In this document: positions 54,866 through 64,000 of the stretch, one piece after another
How the letters are laid out: each line of letters starts with the position of its first letter
How positions within the stretch are numbered: the stretch's first letter is position 1
Translations under genes and position numbers: made by a program
Assembly: GCF_027474825.1 (NCBI RefSeq)
Contig: NZ_CP107030.1
Location: forward strand, 1,866,529-1,930,528
Length of the DNA: 64,000 nt
Reading direction: 5' to 3'
DNA from: Maribacter halichondriae
GTDB taxonomy: Bacteria; Bacteroidota; Bacteroidia; Flavobacteriales; Flavobacteriaceae
Notes under the pieces: generated by a model
The model's database searches: none
Seen by the model: the letters and a program-made list of their open reading frames with translations, nothing else
Told to the model about the DNA's origin: nothing

Positions 54866-56083
54866 ATGAACATATTGATCGTTTCACAATACTTCTGGCC
54901 CGAAGACTTTAAGGTCAATGATATCGCTTTTGATCTGGTCGAAAAAGGGCATAGAGTGACCGTGCTTACCGCGAAGCCCAATTACCCCAAAGGGAAGTTT
55001 TATGAGGGATACGGTATGTTTTCTAAGCGAAAGGAAGTTCATAGGGGTGTGAACATTATCCGTTGTCCGATTGTGCCCAGGGAAAAGGGTGGAGCCATGC
55101 TACTGGTGCTGAACTATGTTTCCTTTATTTTTTTTGCATACCTAAGCTCGCTATTTCGACTAAAAAAGGGATATGATATTATTTTTTCACATCTCACATC
55201 TCCCATAACATCGGCCTTGCCCGCAATTTGGCTAAAGAAAAGATGGAATATACCGTTGGTTATCTGGATATTGGACCTTTGGCCTGAAAGTGTCGCCGCA
55301 ACTACAAATATTAAGAACAAACAGGTTTACGCATTTCTCAATCGCGTTGTCAGGTATATTTATCGTAAGTCGGATAAGATTTTGGTCAGTTCCCGATCGT
55401 TTAGAGGTTCAATAGAAGAGAAGATTCAAGAAAGTGAAAAAATCGAGTACTTCCCGAATTGGGCAGAGGACACCTTTATTTCGGAAGTTAAAATAGATTA
55501 TGAAGTTCCTGAATTCCCAGAGGGGTTCAACATCATGTTCGCCGGAAATATTGGTGATGCCCAAGACTTTGAATCCATCGTGCTCGCTGCGGAGTTGGTG
55601 CAAGAAGAACATATTGATTTTATCATTGTAGGCGACGGGCGAAAGTTCGCTTGGCTAGAAGCCGAGATTTCAAATAAGGGGCTAAAAAACATTCATTTGA
55701 TGGGGCGCCATCCTTTGGCCGCTATGCCCTTGTTCTTCGCAAAGGCCGATGCCATGCTGGTATCCCTAAAGGATGAGCCCATTTTTAGATTGACCGTTCC
55801 GGCAAAAATTCAAGCATATATGGCTTCCCGGAAAATTATTCTCGGGATGATCAATGGGGAGGCCAATACAATGATCAACGAAAGTGGTTGTGGATATGCG
55901 GTAGCGGCAGGGGATTATGAATCACTGGCGCAAAGGGCCGTAGCCTTGAAAAATATAACTTCCACAGAAAGGGAACAAATGCAAAACAACGCGACTTCGT
56001 ACTATCGCTCGAACTTTGAAAAGGCGACGTTGCTCCACAATTTAGAAGTGTTGTTGATGAAGTTCGCTTCAAAAAAAGACTAA
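54866..56083 (+). CDS. Family 4 glycosyltransferase, WbuB-like (probable L-FucNAc transferase)
   Basis: A 405-aa GT-B enzyme from MNILIVSQYFWPEDFKVND (54866; an ATG 6 codons upstream is possible and overlaps the previous gene). GHRVTVLTAKPNYPKGKFYE, LVIWILDLWPESVAATTNIK and KIEYFPNWAEDTF are typical of the WbuB/WcaI group. FAGNIGDAQDFESIVLAAEL and the donor-side PAKIQAYMASRKIILGMING-like segment follow. Characterised WbuB-type enzymes transfer FucNAc to undecaprenyl-PP-GlcNAc. The fnl genes and the WecA-like gene next door make that activity plausible here (inference). Confidence 0.88.
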   Translation: MNILIVSQYFWPEDFKVNDIAFDLVEKGHRVTVLTAKPNYPKGKFYEGYGMFSKRKEVHRGVNIIRCPIVPREKGGAMLLVLNYVSFIFFAYLSSLFRLKKGYDIIFSHLTSPITSALPAIWLKKRWNIPLVIWILDLWPESVAATTNIKNKQVYAFLNRVVRYIYRKSDKILVSSRSFRGSIEEKIQESEKIEYFPNWAEDTFISEVKIDYEVPEFPEGFNIMFAGNIGDAQDFESIVLAAELVQEEHIDFIIVGDGRKFAWLEAEISNKGLKNIHLMGRHPLAAMPLFFAKADAMLVSLKDEPIFRLTVPAKIQAYMASRKIILGMINGEANTMINESGCGYAVAAGDYESLAQRAVALKNITSTEREQMQNNATSYYRSNFEKATLLHNLEVLLMKFASKKD

Positions 56084-56233
56084 TCAGCATATTTTATAAA
56101 TTGCAGTATTTGTTTTGATTATTAGGTAGATAGGCGCAAGCGTCTTAAATTTACTTTTAGAATATGTCGGGCTATGGCCAATCTTGCTAAAGCCAAAAGG
56201 ATAGAGATATTTTTTACAAACAACCAAAGGAAT

Positions 56234-57424
56234 ATGAACTTCTTAGAAACCGCGGTCTCGATTTTTATTGGGTCTTTTCTCTTGGTGTATTTGACGATTC
56301 CGAAAATCATTGGCGTGGTGGAATATCGCCGCCTAATGGACAGTCCCAACCATAGAAGCTCTCACAAGAGCCGAACGCCCACCTTGGGCGGTGTGGCTTT
56401 TTTCTATACGCTGATATTTGCCTTTTTTTTCATCAAAGGATGGACGACGCTTGCCGAAGGCATGTATATAATACCGGGCCTCACCATACTTTTTATAGTA
56501 GGCCTCAAAGATGATTTGGTCGTCATATCGCCTGGGGCGAAGCTTATGGCGCAGGTCTTGGCCATAGCTTTTATATTGGCCAATCCGAGTTTTACGATTC
56601 ATTCGCTCAACGGGTTTTTGAACATCAATGAGATTCCGTACTACCTATTTTTGATTATTGGCGGTTTTATGATGCTCACTATCATCAATTCGTACAATCT
56701 AATAGATGGTATTGACGGACTCGCATCGGTCGTTGGCATTGTGATCATGGTCATTTTTACCACGATTTTTTACTTGACCAAAGAGTATTTCTTTGCTTTG
56801 GTAAGTATCACAATGAACGCCTGTTTAATGGCTTTTTTAGGGTTTAATTTATCTTCCGACAAAAAGATTTTCATGGGCGATACCGGGTCTTTGATCGTGG
56901 GCTTCGTAATCAGTATTTTAACGCTTAAATTCCTTGCGTTGCGTCCACATGTCTATACTGAATTACCTTTTCTTCTAGAGAATGCACCTTTGATTGCCAT
57001 AAGTATTCTAATCGTACCTCTGTTCGATACGGCAAGAGTTTTTGCCATCCGAATTGCGAACAAAAAGGCTCCATTTTCTCCTGATCGGAATCATACTCAT
57101 CATGTACTTATAGACTATTGGGGACTTTCCCATAAGCAGGCCAGCTTTATTATTGGGTGTTTCAATTTGCTTTTTGTTATGCTTTTCATTGTATTGGGCA
57201 GTACGGCAAAAAACCTGGGTATGGTCATTATGCTTGTTACCGTGGTGGTGGCTCTCGGCTATATTTTCTTTAAGTACAATTACAGTTTTGCTACGCTAAA
57301 GCAAAAAATTATGCTGCGTAGAAAAGTGAACAAGATAAAGGCAAAGGTGGAAGATTCGAACGGGAAGAAAAAGAAACGGCGAAATATGGATGTGGAATCA
57401 AGAAAAGAGGAAGAAATTCAATGA
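56234..57424 (+). CDS. Undecaprenyl-phosphate sugar-1-phosphate transferase (WecA/TagO-like)
   Basis: A 396-aa polytopic protein with about 10-11 helices; the start [20 protein letters not shown] at 56234 is preferred over 56174. Family motifs are all present: [33 protein letters not shown], the catalytic [29 protein letters not shown], and the cytoplasmic [11 protein letters not shown] near the end. It loads GlcNAc-1-P (or a related sugar) on undecaprenyl phosphate, the first membrane step. The basic C-terminal tail (about 365-396) is rich in Lys, Arg and Glu. It overlaps the next gene by 4 bp. Confidence 0.93.
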   Translation: MNFLETAVSIFIGSFLLVYLTIPKIIGVVEYRRLMDSPNHRSSHKSRTPTLGGVAFFYTLIFAFFFIKGWTTLAEGMYIIPGLTILFIVGLKDDLVVISPGAKLMAQVLAIAFILANPSFTIHSLNGFLNINEIPYYLFLIIGGFMMLTIINSYNLIDGIDGLASVVGIVIMVIFTTIFYLTKEYFFALVSITMNACLMAFLGFNLSSDKKIFMGDTGSLIVGFVISILTLKFLALRPHVYTELPFLLENAPLIAISILIVPLFDTARVFAIRIANKKAPFSPDRNHTHHVLIDYWGLSHKQASFIIGCFNLLFVMLFIVLGSTAKNLGMVIMLVTVVVALGYIFFKYNYSFATLKQKIMLRRKVNKIKAKVEDSNGKKKKRRNMDVESRKEEEIQ

Positions 57425-58392
57425 AGAAAGTATTGATAACGGGCGCGGCCGGTTTTTTGGGCTCCCATTTATGTGATAGGTTTATAAAGGAAGGGTTTCA
57501 TGTTATCGGAATGGACAACCTTATTACGGGTGATTTAAAGAATATTGAGCATCTTTTTCCGCTAGAACATTTTGAGTTCCATCACCATGATGTTACGACT
57601 TTTGTTCATCTGCCGGGAAAACTAGATTATATCTTGCATTTCGCTTCGCCAGCAAGCCCAATAGATTATCTGAAAATACCAATTGAGACATTAAAGGTAG
57701 GTTCGTTAGGCACATTGAATCTATTAGGGTTGGCCAAAGAAAAGAATGCCACTATTTTGGTAGCTTCTACTTCGGAAGTATATGGTGACCCCTTGGTTCA
57801 CCCTCAAAATGAGGACTACTACGGTAATGTAAGCCCCGTTGGTCCTAGAGGCGTATATGATGAGGCCAAACGGTTTATGGAGTCGATAACTATGGCATAT
57901 CATCGTTTTCACGGTCTCGATACGCGAATAGTGCGTATTTTCAATACGTACGGATCTCGCATGCGTCTTAACGATGGTCGAGTAGTACCGGCCTTTATGG
58001 GGCAGGCACTTCGTGGAGAAGATTTGACGGTATTCGGTGATGGTTCGCAAACGCGCTCTTTCTGTTATATCGATGATCAAGTAGAGGGTATCTACAGATT
58101 GTTGTTTAGCGATTACACAGATCCTATTAATATTGGAAATCCACATGAAACGACTATAAAAGAGTTCGCCGAGGAGATAATAAAGCTTACCGGAACCAAT
58201 CAAAAGATAGTTTATAAGCCCTTGCCCAAAGATGACCCACTACAAAGACAACCTGATATCGCCAGGGCAAAGGAAATTCTGGGCTGGGAGCCAAAAGTAG
58301 AACGCTCACAAGGACTTAAAATCGTATACGATTATTTTAAGTCATTGTCTTTGAAAGAGTTGCAACAAAAAGAGCATCGACAATTTTTTTAG
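57421..58392 (+). CDS. UDP-glucuronate decarboxylase-type SDR enzyme (UXS-like)
   Basis: A 323-aa SDR protein starting [40 protein letters not shown] is the UXS signature, followed by [20 protein letters not shown] and the catalytic [20 protein letters not shown], then [20 protein letters not shown] and [22 protein letters not shown] turns UDP-glucuronate into UDP-xylose. The 4-bp overlap with the WecA-like gene places it at the end of the polysaccharide operon. A UDP-xylose donor for the glycan is the simplest reading; UDP-apiose/other decarboxylase activity is less likely. Confidence 0.9.
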   Translation: MKKVLITGAAGFLGSHLCDRFIKEGFHVIGMDNLITGDLKNIEHLFPLEHFEFHHHDVTTFVHLPGKLDYILHFASPASPIDYLKIPIETLKVGSLGTLNLLGLAKEKNATILVASTSEVYGDPLVHPQNEDYYGNVSPVGPRGVYDEAKRFMESITMAYHRFHGLDTRIVRIFNTYGSRMRLNDGRVVPAFMGQALRGEDLTVFGDGSQTRSFCYIDDQVEGIYRLLFSDYTDPINIGNPHETTIKEFAEEIIKLTGTNQKIVYKPLPKDDPLQRQPDIARAKEILGWEPKVERSQGLKIVYDYFKSLSLKELQQKEHRQFF

Positions 58393-58960
58393 GTCAATCG
58401 TCATTAACTTGCGAAAATGAACGACTTAAAAGTCGAAATCCTAAGCTGGTTTTTCTAAAAATTTTAGCTGACTTGACACCAAGTCTTGGCTAAGGTCTTG
58501 TTCATTGGGCTTTAAGGAAGACTTAGCTTTTTACTTCTACCAAAAATCGGTTTCCATTTTGTAAAAGTATGGTCATCGGAATGCGCGAAATTAGCGTGTA
58601 GGTACGTAAAACATTGGTGTTACGTGAGATTTTTCTCAAAATTGAAAATAAAATCGTATACGATTTATCAAGGATGCCCATAAACACTACGTTACATCCG
58701 ATTAATACAACGGGTTATCGACGAAACGCACAAAGGTCATCATAGATTGTTGGAAATGTGCCCAGCCACCTTTTAGCAATCAAATACCCTGCAAGAATTA
58801 CCTGCAGGCTTTCGTTCTTAGCTAATTGCTTCTTTACTGATTCCATTGGTCCATGATTCCTTAGTGGATTGATACATTGTTTCCCGAGCATGTATCCTTT
58901 GAATACCATTGGGGTTGTTTTTGCGCATAACATGTTTACTTTTGCCAAAAACTGAGTGAA
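58393..58960. other. 568-bp intergenic region before purD
   Basis: No supported gene. A 77-codon frame on the minus strand (58715-58948) has no recognisable content. The right end holds the purD promoter (58915-58944). The left part has short inverted words (AAGTCTTGG/CCAAGACTT-like) but no clear terminator with a T-tract. Confidence 0.5.
58915..58944 (+). promoter_or_regulatory. Promoter of purD (Bacteroidota type)
   Basis: TTG at 58915-58917 and TACTTTTG at 58937-58944 are separated by 19 bp, matching the -33/-7 layout, 16 bp before the ATG at 58961. Confidence 0.6.
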
Positions 58961-60232
58961 ATGAATATTCTGATTCTAGGTGCTGGAGGGCGTGAGCATA
59001 CTTTGGCATGGAAGTTAAATCAAAGCCCAAAAGTGAAAAATCTTTTTGTGGCCCCTGGTAATGCCGGGACTGCCTTAATAGCCAAAAACATACCGATTGG
59101 TGTAAATGACTTCCATGCGATTAAGAGCGCGGTTCTCGAGAATGATATTCAGTTGGTGGTCGTCGGGCCGGAGGATCCCTTGGTCAATGGGGTACATGAT
59201 TTCTTCCTCCAGGATAGTGCGTTGAAAACTGTTTCGGTGATCGGGCCACAAAAGGCCGCGGCAACATTGGAAGGAAGTAAGGAGTTTGCCAAGGAGTTTA
59301 TGATGCGGCACAATATTCCCACGGCTGCCTATCAAAGCTTTACTTCCGAAACCCTTGAAGAGGGATATGCTTTCTTGGAAAACTTGACCCCGCCATACGT
59401 ATTGAAAGCCGACGGTCTTGCAGCGGGTAAAGGTGTATTGATCCTGAACGATCTTCAAGAAGCCAAAGACGAACTGAAAACGATGCTGGTCGATGCGAAG
59501 TTCGGCAGTGCAAGTACAACGGTGGTCATAGAAGAGTTTCTGTCAGGTATTGAACTTAGTGTTTTCGTACTTACTGACGGTAAAGGTTACAAGGTTTTAC
59601 CCACGGCAAAAGATTATAAACGCATCGGCGAGGGTGACACCGGACTCAATACAGGCGGCATGGGGGCTATTTCTCCCGTTCCTTTCGCTGATAATGTGTT
59701 TATGGATAAGATACACGAGAGAATCGTCAAACCGACCGTAGAAGGGCTTAAAATGGACCACCTTCCTTACAAAGGTTTTATTTTCATAGGATTGATTAAA
59801 GTTGGCGATGATCCCTATGTCATAGAATATAACGTTCGTCTAGGGGATCCGGAGACCGAGGTCGTATTACCAAGAATTCAGAACGACCTATTGAATGTCC
59901 TTGAAGCAGTCGCGAATCAACGGTTGGACGAAATCGATTTGATCATCGATAAACGAACGGTCGCCACGGTTATGATGGTTTCAGGAGGCTATCCTGAAGC
60001 CTACGAAAAGGGAAAAGAAATTTCAGGGCTGGAAAAGGTCAAGGAATCAATGGTCTTTCACGCGGGCACGCGACTTGAAAACGAAAAAGTCTTCACCAAC
60101 GGAGGCAGGGTCATGGCTATTTCATCTTATGGTTCTCATTTCAAGGACGCCCTTGAAAAATCCTATGAATCCATTGAAAAACTACATTTCGAGGGGATGA
60201 ACTATCGTCGTGATATCGGGTTCGACCTTTGA
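58961..60232 (+). CDS. purD: Phosphoribosylamine--glycine ligase
   Basis: A 423-aa ATP-grasp enzyme of purine synthesis that joins glycine to 5-phosphoribosylamine. The start MNILILGAGGREHTLAWKLN is canonical. VVGPEDPLVNGVHDFF, GPQKAAATLEGSKEFAKEFM, YVLKADGLAAGKGVLI and VIEEFLSGIELSVFVLTDGK follow. DYKRIGEGDTGLNTGGMGAISP and YNVRLGDPETEVVLPR are the signature region, and MVSGGYPEAYEKG with ISSYGSHFKDAL lies at the C-terminus. It has its own promoter and stands before small membrane-protein genes. Confidence 0.97.
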   Translation: MNILILGAGGREHTLAWKLNQSPKVKNLFVAPGNAGTALIAKNIPIGVNDFHAIKSAVLENDIQLVVVGPEDPLVNGVHDFFLQDSALKTVSVIGPQKAAATLEGSKEFAKEFMMRHNIPTAAYQSFTSETLEEGYAFLENLTPPYVLKADGLAAGKGVLILNDLQEAKDELKTMLVDAKFGSASTTVVIEEFLSGIELSVFVLTDGKGYKVLPTAKDYKRIGEGDTGLNTGGMGAISPVPFADNVFMDKIHERIVKPTVEGLKMDHLPYKGFIFIGLIKVGDDPYVIEYNVRLGDPETEVVLPRIQNDLLNVLEAVANQRLDEIDLIIDKRTVATVMMVSGGYPEAYEKGKEISGLEKVKESMVFHAGTRLENEKVFTNGGRVMAISSYGSHFKDALEKSYESIEKLHFEGMNYRRDIGFDL

Positions 60233-60284
60233 AAATTCGAGGTGCTTTAAAAACCCATCCTCTTAAGACGGTTAGGAGAGATTC

Positions 60285-60509
60285 CTACAAATAAGAATGT
60301 GAGGTAATACTTTTGTCCTCTTCCCCCTTGTCGTTATATTGTTTGAGCTGCAACATCCAGTAGATAAATGCTGCAAAACCGATGATCGCTAAAATCCAGT
60401 TTATTGCATTTGCACCCCACCAACTGTCCATGAACCTAAAAAAATCAAAAGGTGCAAAAAGCACGTCTACGAATAAATCTTCAATACCTTCGAAAAAAGA
60501 ACGCCACAT
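60285..60509 (-). CDS. Small membrane protein, DUF6341-like
   Basis: A 74-aa product from MWRSFFEGIEDLFVDVLFAP (60509; an ATG 15 codons upstream is possible). One hydrophobic helix (about 35-52, AINWILAIIGFAAFIYWMLQL) follows an amphipathic aromatic N-terminus with FDFFRFMDSWWGANA. The pattern matches small Bacteroidota proteins that databases sometimes misname uracil phosphoribosyltransferase (DUF6341), as recalled from memory. It has no enzymatic motif. It is transcribed against its neighbours, between purD and the DUF6427 gene. Confidence 0.72.
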   Translation of the reverse strand: MWRSFFEGIEDLFVDVLFAPFDFFRFMDSWWGANAINWILAIIGFAAFIYWMLQLKQYNDKGEEDKSITSHSYL

Positions 60510-60776
60510 AATTTTGTTTTTAAACAAGTTCCTAAATTGTGAAATGGCAATCAAGGAACTTCAGCTATGAACAACTTAGCTATATTTGTGCAACAAAAGT
60601 ATAAAATATTAGGGACTGTTTGGAAATTTGTCATTGGAATTTTTATAGATCATTTTTGATGCGGAATGAGGCAATTTTTTTCAACATATCAGGGCTACGG
60701 TTAAAAATTTTAACGAAATGACGCGCAAAAAGGAGCGTAAAAAAACAATGTTCAAACTTCCAAACAGTCTCTCAAG

Positions 60777-61715
60777 ATGATTTCCAGCATTTTTGGTAAA
60801 ACAAAACCCATAAATCACATCATTGTTCTCACTTTTTTGTTCTTGCTGTATTGGATAGTGCACTTTTTTGTTTCAGATAGCACGAACACCAATGAACAGC
60901 TTCTTCTAAAAACATTGGTTTTAACGGTTTTATTGTTCAGTGTTTTCGTGGTCAACTTTATCGTCAAACGCAATAAAATGACGGGCCCTAATTCTTTTGC
61001 CATGTTATTTTACGCCATGCTCATGTTGGTGTTTCCTGAAACTTTGGCCGACAACAACGCAATTCTATGTAGCTTTTTTTTATTGTTGGCGACTCGAAGG
61101 CTGATAAGCGTTCGATCATTGAAAAACATAAAGCTGAAGATTTTTGATGCAACGTTATGGGTATTGATTTCTAGCCTTTTTTATGAATGGGCCTTAATAT
61201 TTTTCCTTCTCGTTTTTGCGGCGATATATATTTACGAGCCAAAGAATATTAGAAATTGGATGGTGCCCTTTACCGGAATCTTTGCATTTTTCGTGATAAC
61301 GTATTGCATTTTGATATTGGCCAATAACACCTCTTTTTTACTAGAACACTATGCTTTCGACCTCAAATTCAATGTTTCCTATTTTTTGGATTGGGGCAAT
61401 AGCTCTAAATTCATCATCTATATTTTCATCGTCCTTTTTACGACTGTTTTTTCGTTTCTGAAATTAGGAAAAACCGGCCTTGGCAAAATAGTGACGATGC
61501 GATTGGTTGTTTTGTCTTTTATTTTAGGTATTCTTTTAAAAACATTGGTATCGACACCTGGCGCGGATCCCCTGATGGTCACCTTTTTCCCAGCTGTCAT
61601 TTTTATAACGAACTATGTAGAATCGATACAACGCGCCAATATCACGGAGGTAGTGCTCATTGCAAGTATTTTTATTCCGTTTTTGGTCTTTGTTTCCAGT
61701 CTGTTACTAAAGTAA
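60777..61715 (+). CDS. DUF6427 family polytopic membrane protein
   Basis: A 312-aa protein with about 9-10 predicted helices and short loops. The N-terminus MISSIFGKTKPINHIIVLTF is characteristic of the family. ETLADNNAILCSFFLLLATRRL and LYEWALIFFLLVFAAIYIYE-like segments continue the polytopic pattern, with YFLDWGNSSKFIIYIFIVLF later. It resembles small oligosaccharide/lipid transport or glycosyltransferase-associated membrane proteins only in topology; no catalytic residue is recognisable. The DUF4254 gene follows 33 bp downstream. Confidence 0.8.
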   Translation: MISSIFGKTKPINHIIVLTFLFLLYWIVHFFVSDSTNTNEQLLLKTLVLTVLLFSVFVVNFIVKRNKMTGPNSFAMLFYAMLMLVFPETLADNNAILCSFFLLLATRRLISVRSLKNIKLKIFDATLWVLISSLFYEWALIFFLLVFAAIYIYEPKNIRNWMVPFTGIFAFFVITYCILILANNTSFLLEHYAFDLKFNVSYFLDWGNSSKFIIYIFIVLFTTVFSFLKLGKTGLGKIVTMRLVVLSFILGILLKTLVSTPGADPLMVTFFPAVIFITNYVESIQRANITEVVLIASIFIPFLVFVSSLLLK

Positions 61716-61724
61716 ATAAAGGGG

Positions 61725-61732
61725 TATCTTTG
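61725..61732 (+). promoter_or_regulatory. Candidate -7 element for the DUF4254 gene
   Basis: TATCTTTG matches TAnnTTTG, 16 bp before the ATG at 61749 and just after the DUF6427 stop. Confidence 0.45.
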
Positions 61733-61748
61733 TTTAAATTTCGCACCT

Positions 61749-62351
61749 ATGTTCAGCAAGTTCGCTTTTGACATTTTTGAGGAAAGTATATCCAAATATC
61801 ATGAGAAAGACGATGTCTATCAATCCTTTTCGAACCCGTATCCAAAGGGGGAAATTGATCATTTGCTCTATCGAAAAAATTGGATAGATACCGTACAATG
61901 GCATTATGAAGACATTATTCGAGACCCGAATATCAATGCGCAGGATGCCTTGGTTCTAAAGCGTAAAATCGATGCCAGTAATCAAGATAGAACCGATTTG
62001 GTCGAATATATCGATAGCTATTTTCTGAATAAATACCAATCGGTAGAAATTTTGGAGGATGCAACGATCAATACTGAAAGTCCGGCTTGGGCTATCGACC
62101 GTCTGTCGATTTTGGCACTCAAAATTTATCATATGCAAGAAGAGGTCAATAGAACCGACGCATCGGCAACGCATATCGAAAAGTGTACCCATAAGTTGAA
62201 CATACTTCTTGAGCAGCGTAAAGATCTGTCAACGGCGATCGACCAATTGTTGACCGATATCGGGGCCGGAAGAAAGTACATGAAAGTCTACAAACAAATG
62301 AAGATGTACAATGACGAGGAATTAAACCCCGTACTGCGTGGCACCAAGTGA
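61749..62351 (+). CDS. DUF4254 domain protein
   Basis: A 200-aa, mainly helical, acidic cytosolic protein. Family-like segments: LLYRKNWIDTVQWHYEDIIR, ALVLKRKIDASNQDRTDLVE, SPAWAIDRLSILALKIYHM, and KLNILLEQRKDLSTAIDQLL. DUF4254 proteins occur in Bacteroidota and often neighbour glycosyltransferase family 9 genes, as here, where the two ORFs overlap by 14 bp. Function is unknown; the tight coupling suggests a helper in lipopolysaccharide core assembly (inference). Confidence 0.85.
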   Translation: MFSKFAFDIFEESISKYHEKDDVYQSFSNPYPKGEIDHLLYRKNWIDTVQWHYEDIIRDPNINAQDALVLKRKIDASNQDRTDLVEYIDSYFLNKYQSVEILEDATINTESPAWAIDRLSILALKIYHMQEEVNRTDASATHIEKCTHKLNILLEQRKDLSTAIDQLLTDIGAGRKYMKVYKQMKMYNDEELNPVLRGTK

Positions 62352-63390
62352 TAGATCTCCAATACATATCTTAGTCATTCGTTTTTCGGCCCTGGGAGAC
62401 GTGGCCATGACCGTGCCGGTACTCCGCGCCCTTTTGCAACAGCATCCTGAAGTTCATATAACAGTGCTAACTAGAGGTTTTTTTAAACCTTTATTCAGTC
62501 AACTGGAAAATGTTACGGTCTTTGAAGCGGACCTGAAAGGAAAACACAAAGGGCCCTTCGGACTTTGGAAATTATACACTGAACTGAAGGCGCGCGGGTT
62601 GGATGGAGTCGCTGATTTACACAACGTATTGCGTACCAATGTACTGAGGTATTATTTTCAGTTAGGAGGAATTCCTTTTTTTCAGTTGGATAAGGCTAGA
62701 AGGGATAAAAAAGTACTTACCGCTTTAAAAAATAAGGTGTTCAAGCCCTTGAAATCAACGCATCAAAGATATGCCGACGTTTTTGCTGAAATGGATTTGC
62801 CGTTGGACCTTTCTAAAGTTTCTTTGTACTCCAAAGAAAAATTGTTCGACTCCATTTTGAAACACATCGGTCGTGAACCAAAAAAATGGGTCGGGATCGC
62901 TCCTTTCGCGGCACATGAAGGAAAGATGTACCCTTTGGCGTTGATGAAAAAAGTAATTGAGCTATTGGGGAGCACGCAGCGCTATAAACTTTTGCTTTTT
63001 GGGGGAGGTAAAAAAGAACAAGCGGCGCTAGAGAACCTAGCGGAAACGGATTCAAACTGTATCGTAATTGCCGAAAAACTTTCATTACACGAAGAACTGG
63101 CGCTAATTTCCAATCTCGACCTCATGCTTTCCATGGATAGTGCCAATGGTCATCTTGCGGCCATGTACGATATTCCGGTAGTCACTTTATGGGGCGTTAC
63201 ACATCCGTACGCAGGGTTCGCTCCATTCGGGCAAGATCTCAATAACTCCTTACTGGCCGATAGAACAAAATATCCATTAATCCCGACTTCCATTTACGGC
63301 AATAAAATACCCCGTGGCTATGAAACGGTCATGGAAACTATTTCTGCCGAGGCCGTTGTGACAAAAATAAAGGAAGTTCTAGGCGATTAA
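62338..63390 (+). CDS. Family 9 glycosyltransferase (heptosyltransferase-like)
   Basis: A 350-aa GT-B enzyme. ILVIRFSALGDVAMTVPVLR at the N-terminus is the classic ADP-heptose:LPS transferase start, and GVADLHNVLRTNVLRYYF follows. WVGIAPFAAHEGKMYPLALM and LLFGGGKKEQAALENLAE are present. SMDSANGHLAAMYDIPVVTLWGVTHPYAGFAPF carries the donor-binding Asp-Ser-Ala segment. I take GTG at 62338 as the start, since no in-frame ATG precedes the conserved N-terminus. It overlaps the DUF4254 gene by 14 bp. It likely builds the inner core of lipopolysaccharide. Confidence 0.9.
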   Translation: MAPSDRSPIHILVIRFSALGDVAMTVPVLRALLQQHPEVHITVLTRGFFKPLFSQLENVTVFEADLKGKHKGPFGLWKLYTELKARGLDGVADLHNVLRTNVLRYYFQLGGIPFFQLDKARRDKKVLTALKNKVFKPLKSTHQRYADVFAEMDLPLDLSKVSLYSKEKLFDSILKHIGREPKKWVGIAPFAAHEGKMYPLALMKKVIELLGSTQRYKLLLFGGGKKEQAALENLAETDSNCIVIAEKLSLHEELALISNLDLMLSMDSANGHLAAMYDIPVVTLWGVTHPYAGFAPFGQDLNNSLLADRTKYPLIPTSIYGNKIPRGYETVMETISAEAVVTKIKEVLGD

Positions 63391-63399
63391 AAAAGACAA

Positions 63400-64000
63400 T
63401 CATACCGAAGAATGTTTGGCCTCGATAGATTTGAAATATTGACGCAATTGCGCCATAAACCTATATTTTCTGGCACTTGGGGCACTTTCTACCATTAGCG
63501 TCCGAATTCCGATAAATGAACTCATCAAGTAGACGGCAGCTCCTTCACTATCAACATGCCTATCGATATGCCCATTGAACTTACCGCGTTGAATGGCCGA
63601 TACCAAGTTGACCTCCCATACCTTTAGAATATCGTTCAAGGGTTCCATAATCCTTGGATTTCTACCATTGAACTCGTTCAAAAAATTACTTAAGAGAAAG
63701 CCATAATCCATTTCATTGTGCACAGCGGTTTCCAGGGCCTCTTCAAAACAGTTTGTAATCAGTTCCAACGGATTCTCATGCCCTTCGATGGGCTCGATCA
63801 GCATGCTGTAAATTTTACGGACCAAAAGGTTTTGAATGATCTGAATAAAGAAATCCTCTTTCGAATCATAATGATAATAGAAGGCACCTTTGGAGAGTGA
63901 AAGTTCTTTCAAGATATCATCTACACTGGTGCTGTGATATCCTTTGGCGTAGAATAGTTCGAGGCCTTTGATTTCCATGCGCTGCATGGTAGCTAGTCGT
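63400..64000 (-). CDS. TetR/AcrR family transcriptional regulator (5' end cut by window edge)
   Basis: The open frame runs off the right edge without a stop, and codons before the first internal Met (63987) still read like the family (R-L-A-T-M-Q-R-M-E-I-K), so the true start is probably outside. The DNA-binding domain is near the cut: GLELFYAKGYHSTSVDDILK, LSLSKGAFYYHYDSKEDFF. The C-terminal ligand-binding and dimerisation part (about 60-195) is helical with no assignable ligand. TetR regulators usually repress a neighbouring transporter or enzyme gene; the target may lie beyond the edge. It is convergent with the glycosyltransferase gene, with only 9 bp between stops. Confidence 0.88.
   Translation of the reverse strand, partial: RLATMQRMEIKGLELFYAKGYHSTSVDDILKELSLSKGAFYYHYDSKEDFFIQIIQNLLVRKIYSMLIEPIEGHENPLELITNCFEEALETAVHNEMDYGFLLSNFLNEFNGRNPRIMEPLNDILKVWEVNLVSAIQRGKFNGHIDRHVDSEGAAVYLMSSFIGIRTLMVESAPSARKYRFMAQLRQYFKSIEAKHSSV

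Noticed and set aside
57724-58203. 159-codon ORF antisense to the UXS-like gene
   Set aside because: Lies wholly within a conserved SDR gene; composition is that of a shadow frame.
58715-58948. 77-codon minus-strand ORF in the purD upstream gap
   Set aside because: No recognisable motif, overlaps the purD promoter, and its start region is unconvincing.
1-64000. tRNA, rRNA, transposase, prophage, CRISPR or defence genes
   Set aside because: Looked for on both strands by eye; none found.

Overview
The window looks like chromosomal DNA of a marine-type Flavobacteriaceae member (Bacteroidota). Evidence: a PorP/SprF outer-membrane protein and a secreted protein with a type B type IX secretion (T9SS) C-terminal domain; many families largely confined to this phylum (DUF4175, DUF4837, DUF4254, DUF6427, DUF6341, DUF6909); Bacteroidota-style TAnnTTTG -7 promoter elements; and a moderate GC content. 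The genus cannot be fixed from sequence alone, although gene content and intergenic repeats resemble the Maribacter/Zobellia group.

Layout. 1-6.2 kb (leftward): two secreted surface proteins and a PorP/SprF protein. The two secreted-protein genes share a 73-bp upstream element with three exact blocks at identical spacing. 6.3-31 kb: housekeeping and envelope genes (glnS, an SPFH protein, gltX, a large DUF4175 protein, ybeY, mnmG, a methyltransferase, an OmpH/Skp-like lipoprotein, a DoxX-like protein, holB, pgk, a LysM lytic transglycosylase, a DUF4837 lipoprotein, two tandem 56-aa membrane proteins, an OmpA/PD40 protein, tatA, an M23 peptidase, a GH3-family enzyme). mnmG is flanked by two perfect 16-bp parS palindromes, which suggests an origin-proximal location. 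32-58.4 kb: a DUF6909 protein followed by an O-antigen/surface polysaccharide locus. It holds a Wzz-like protein, rfbBACD (dTDP-L-rhamnose), two methyltransferases, a flippase, a phosphoglycerol-transferase-like sulfatase paired with a GDPD enzyme, a UDP-L-FucNAc set (fnlA, a cupin, fnlB, fnlC/wecB), ligase/polymerase-type membrane proteins, three glycosyltransferases, a WecA-type initiating transferase and a UDP-glucuronate decarboxylase. 58.9-64 kb: purD, small Bacteroidota membrane proteins, a DUF4254 protein, a family 9 glycosyltransferase and a TetR regulator cut by the right edge.

How the polysaccharide genes fit together (inference): the WecA-like enzyme loads a sugar-1-phosphate on undecaprenyl phosphate, the WbuB-like transferase adds L-FucNAc, other transferases add rhamnose and further sugars, Wzx flips the unit, Wzy/Wzz polymerise it and a WaaL-like ligase attaches it. 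The sulfatase/GDPD pair may add or trim phosphoglycerol.

Data quality: nine otherwise complete genes are each broken by a missing single nucleotide, mostly in a homopolymer. All nine rejoin into full-length family members if one base is restored. I read them as sequencing undercalls rather than pseudogenes and annotate each as one gene spanning the break. No rRNA, tRNA, CRISPR array, transposase or prophage gene was seen.
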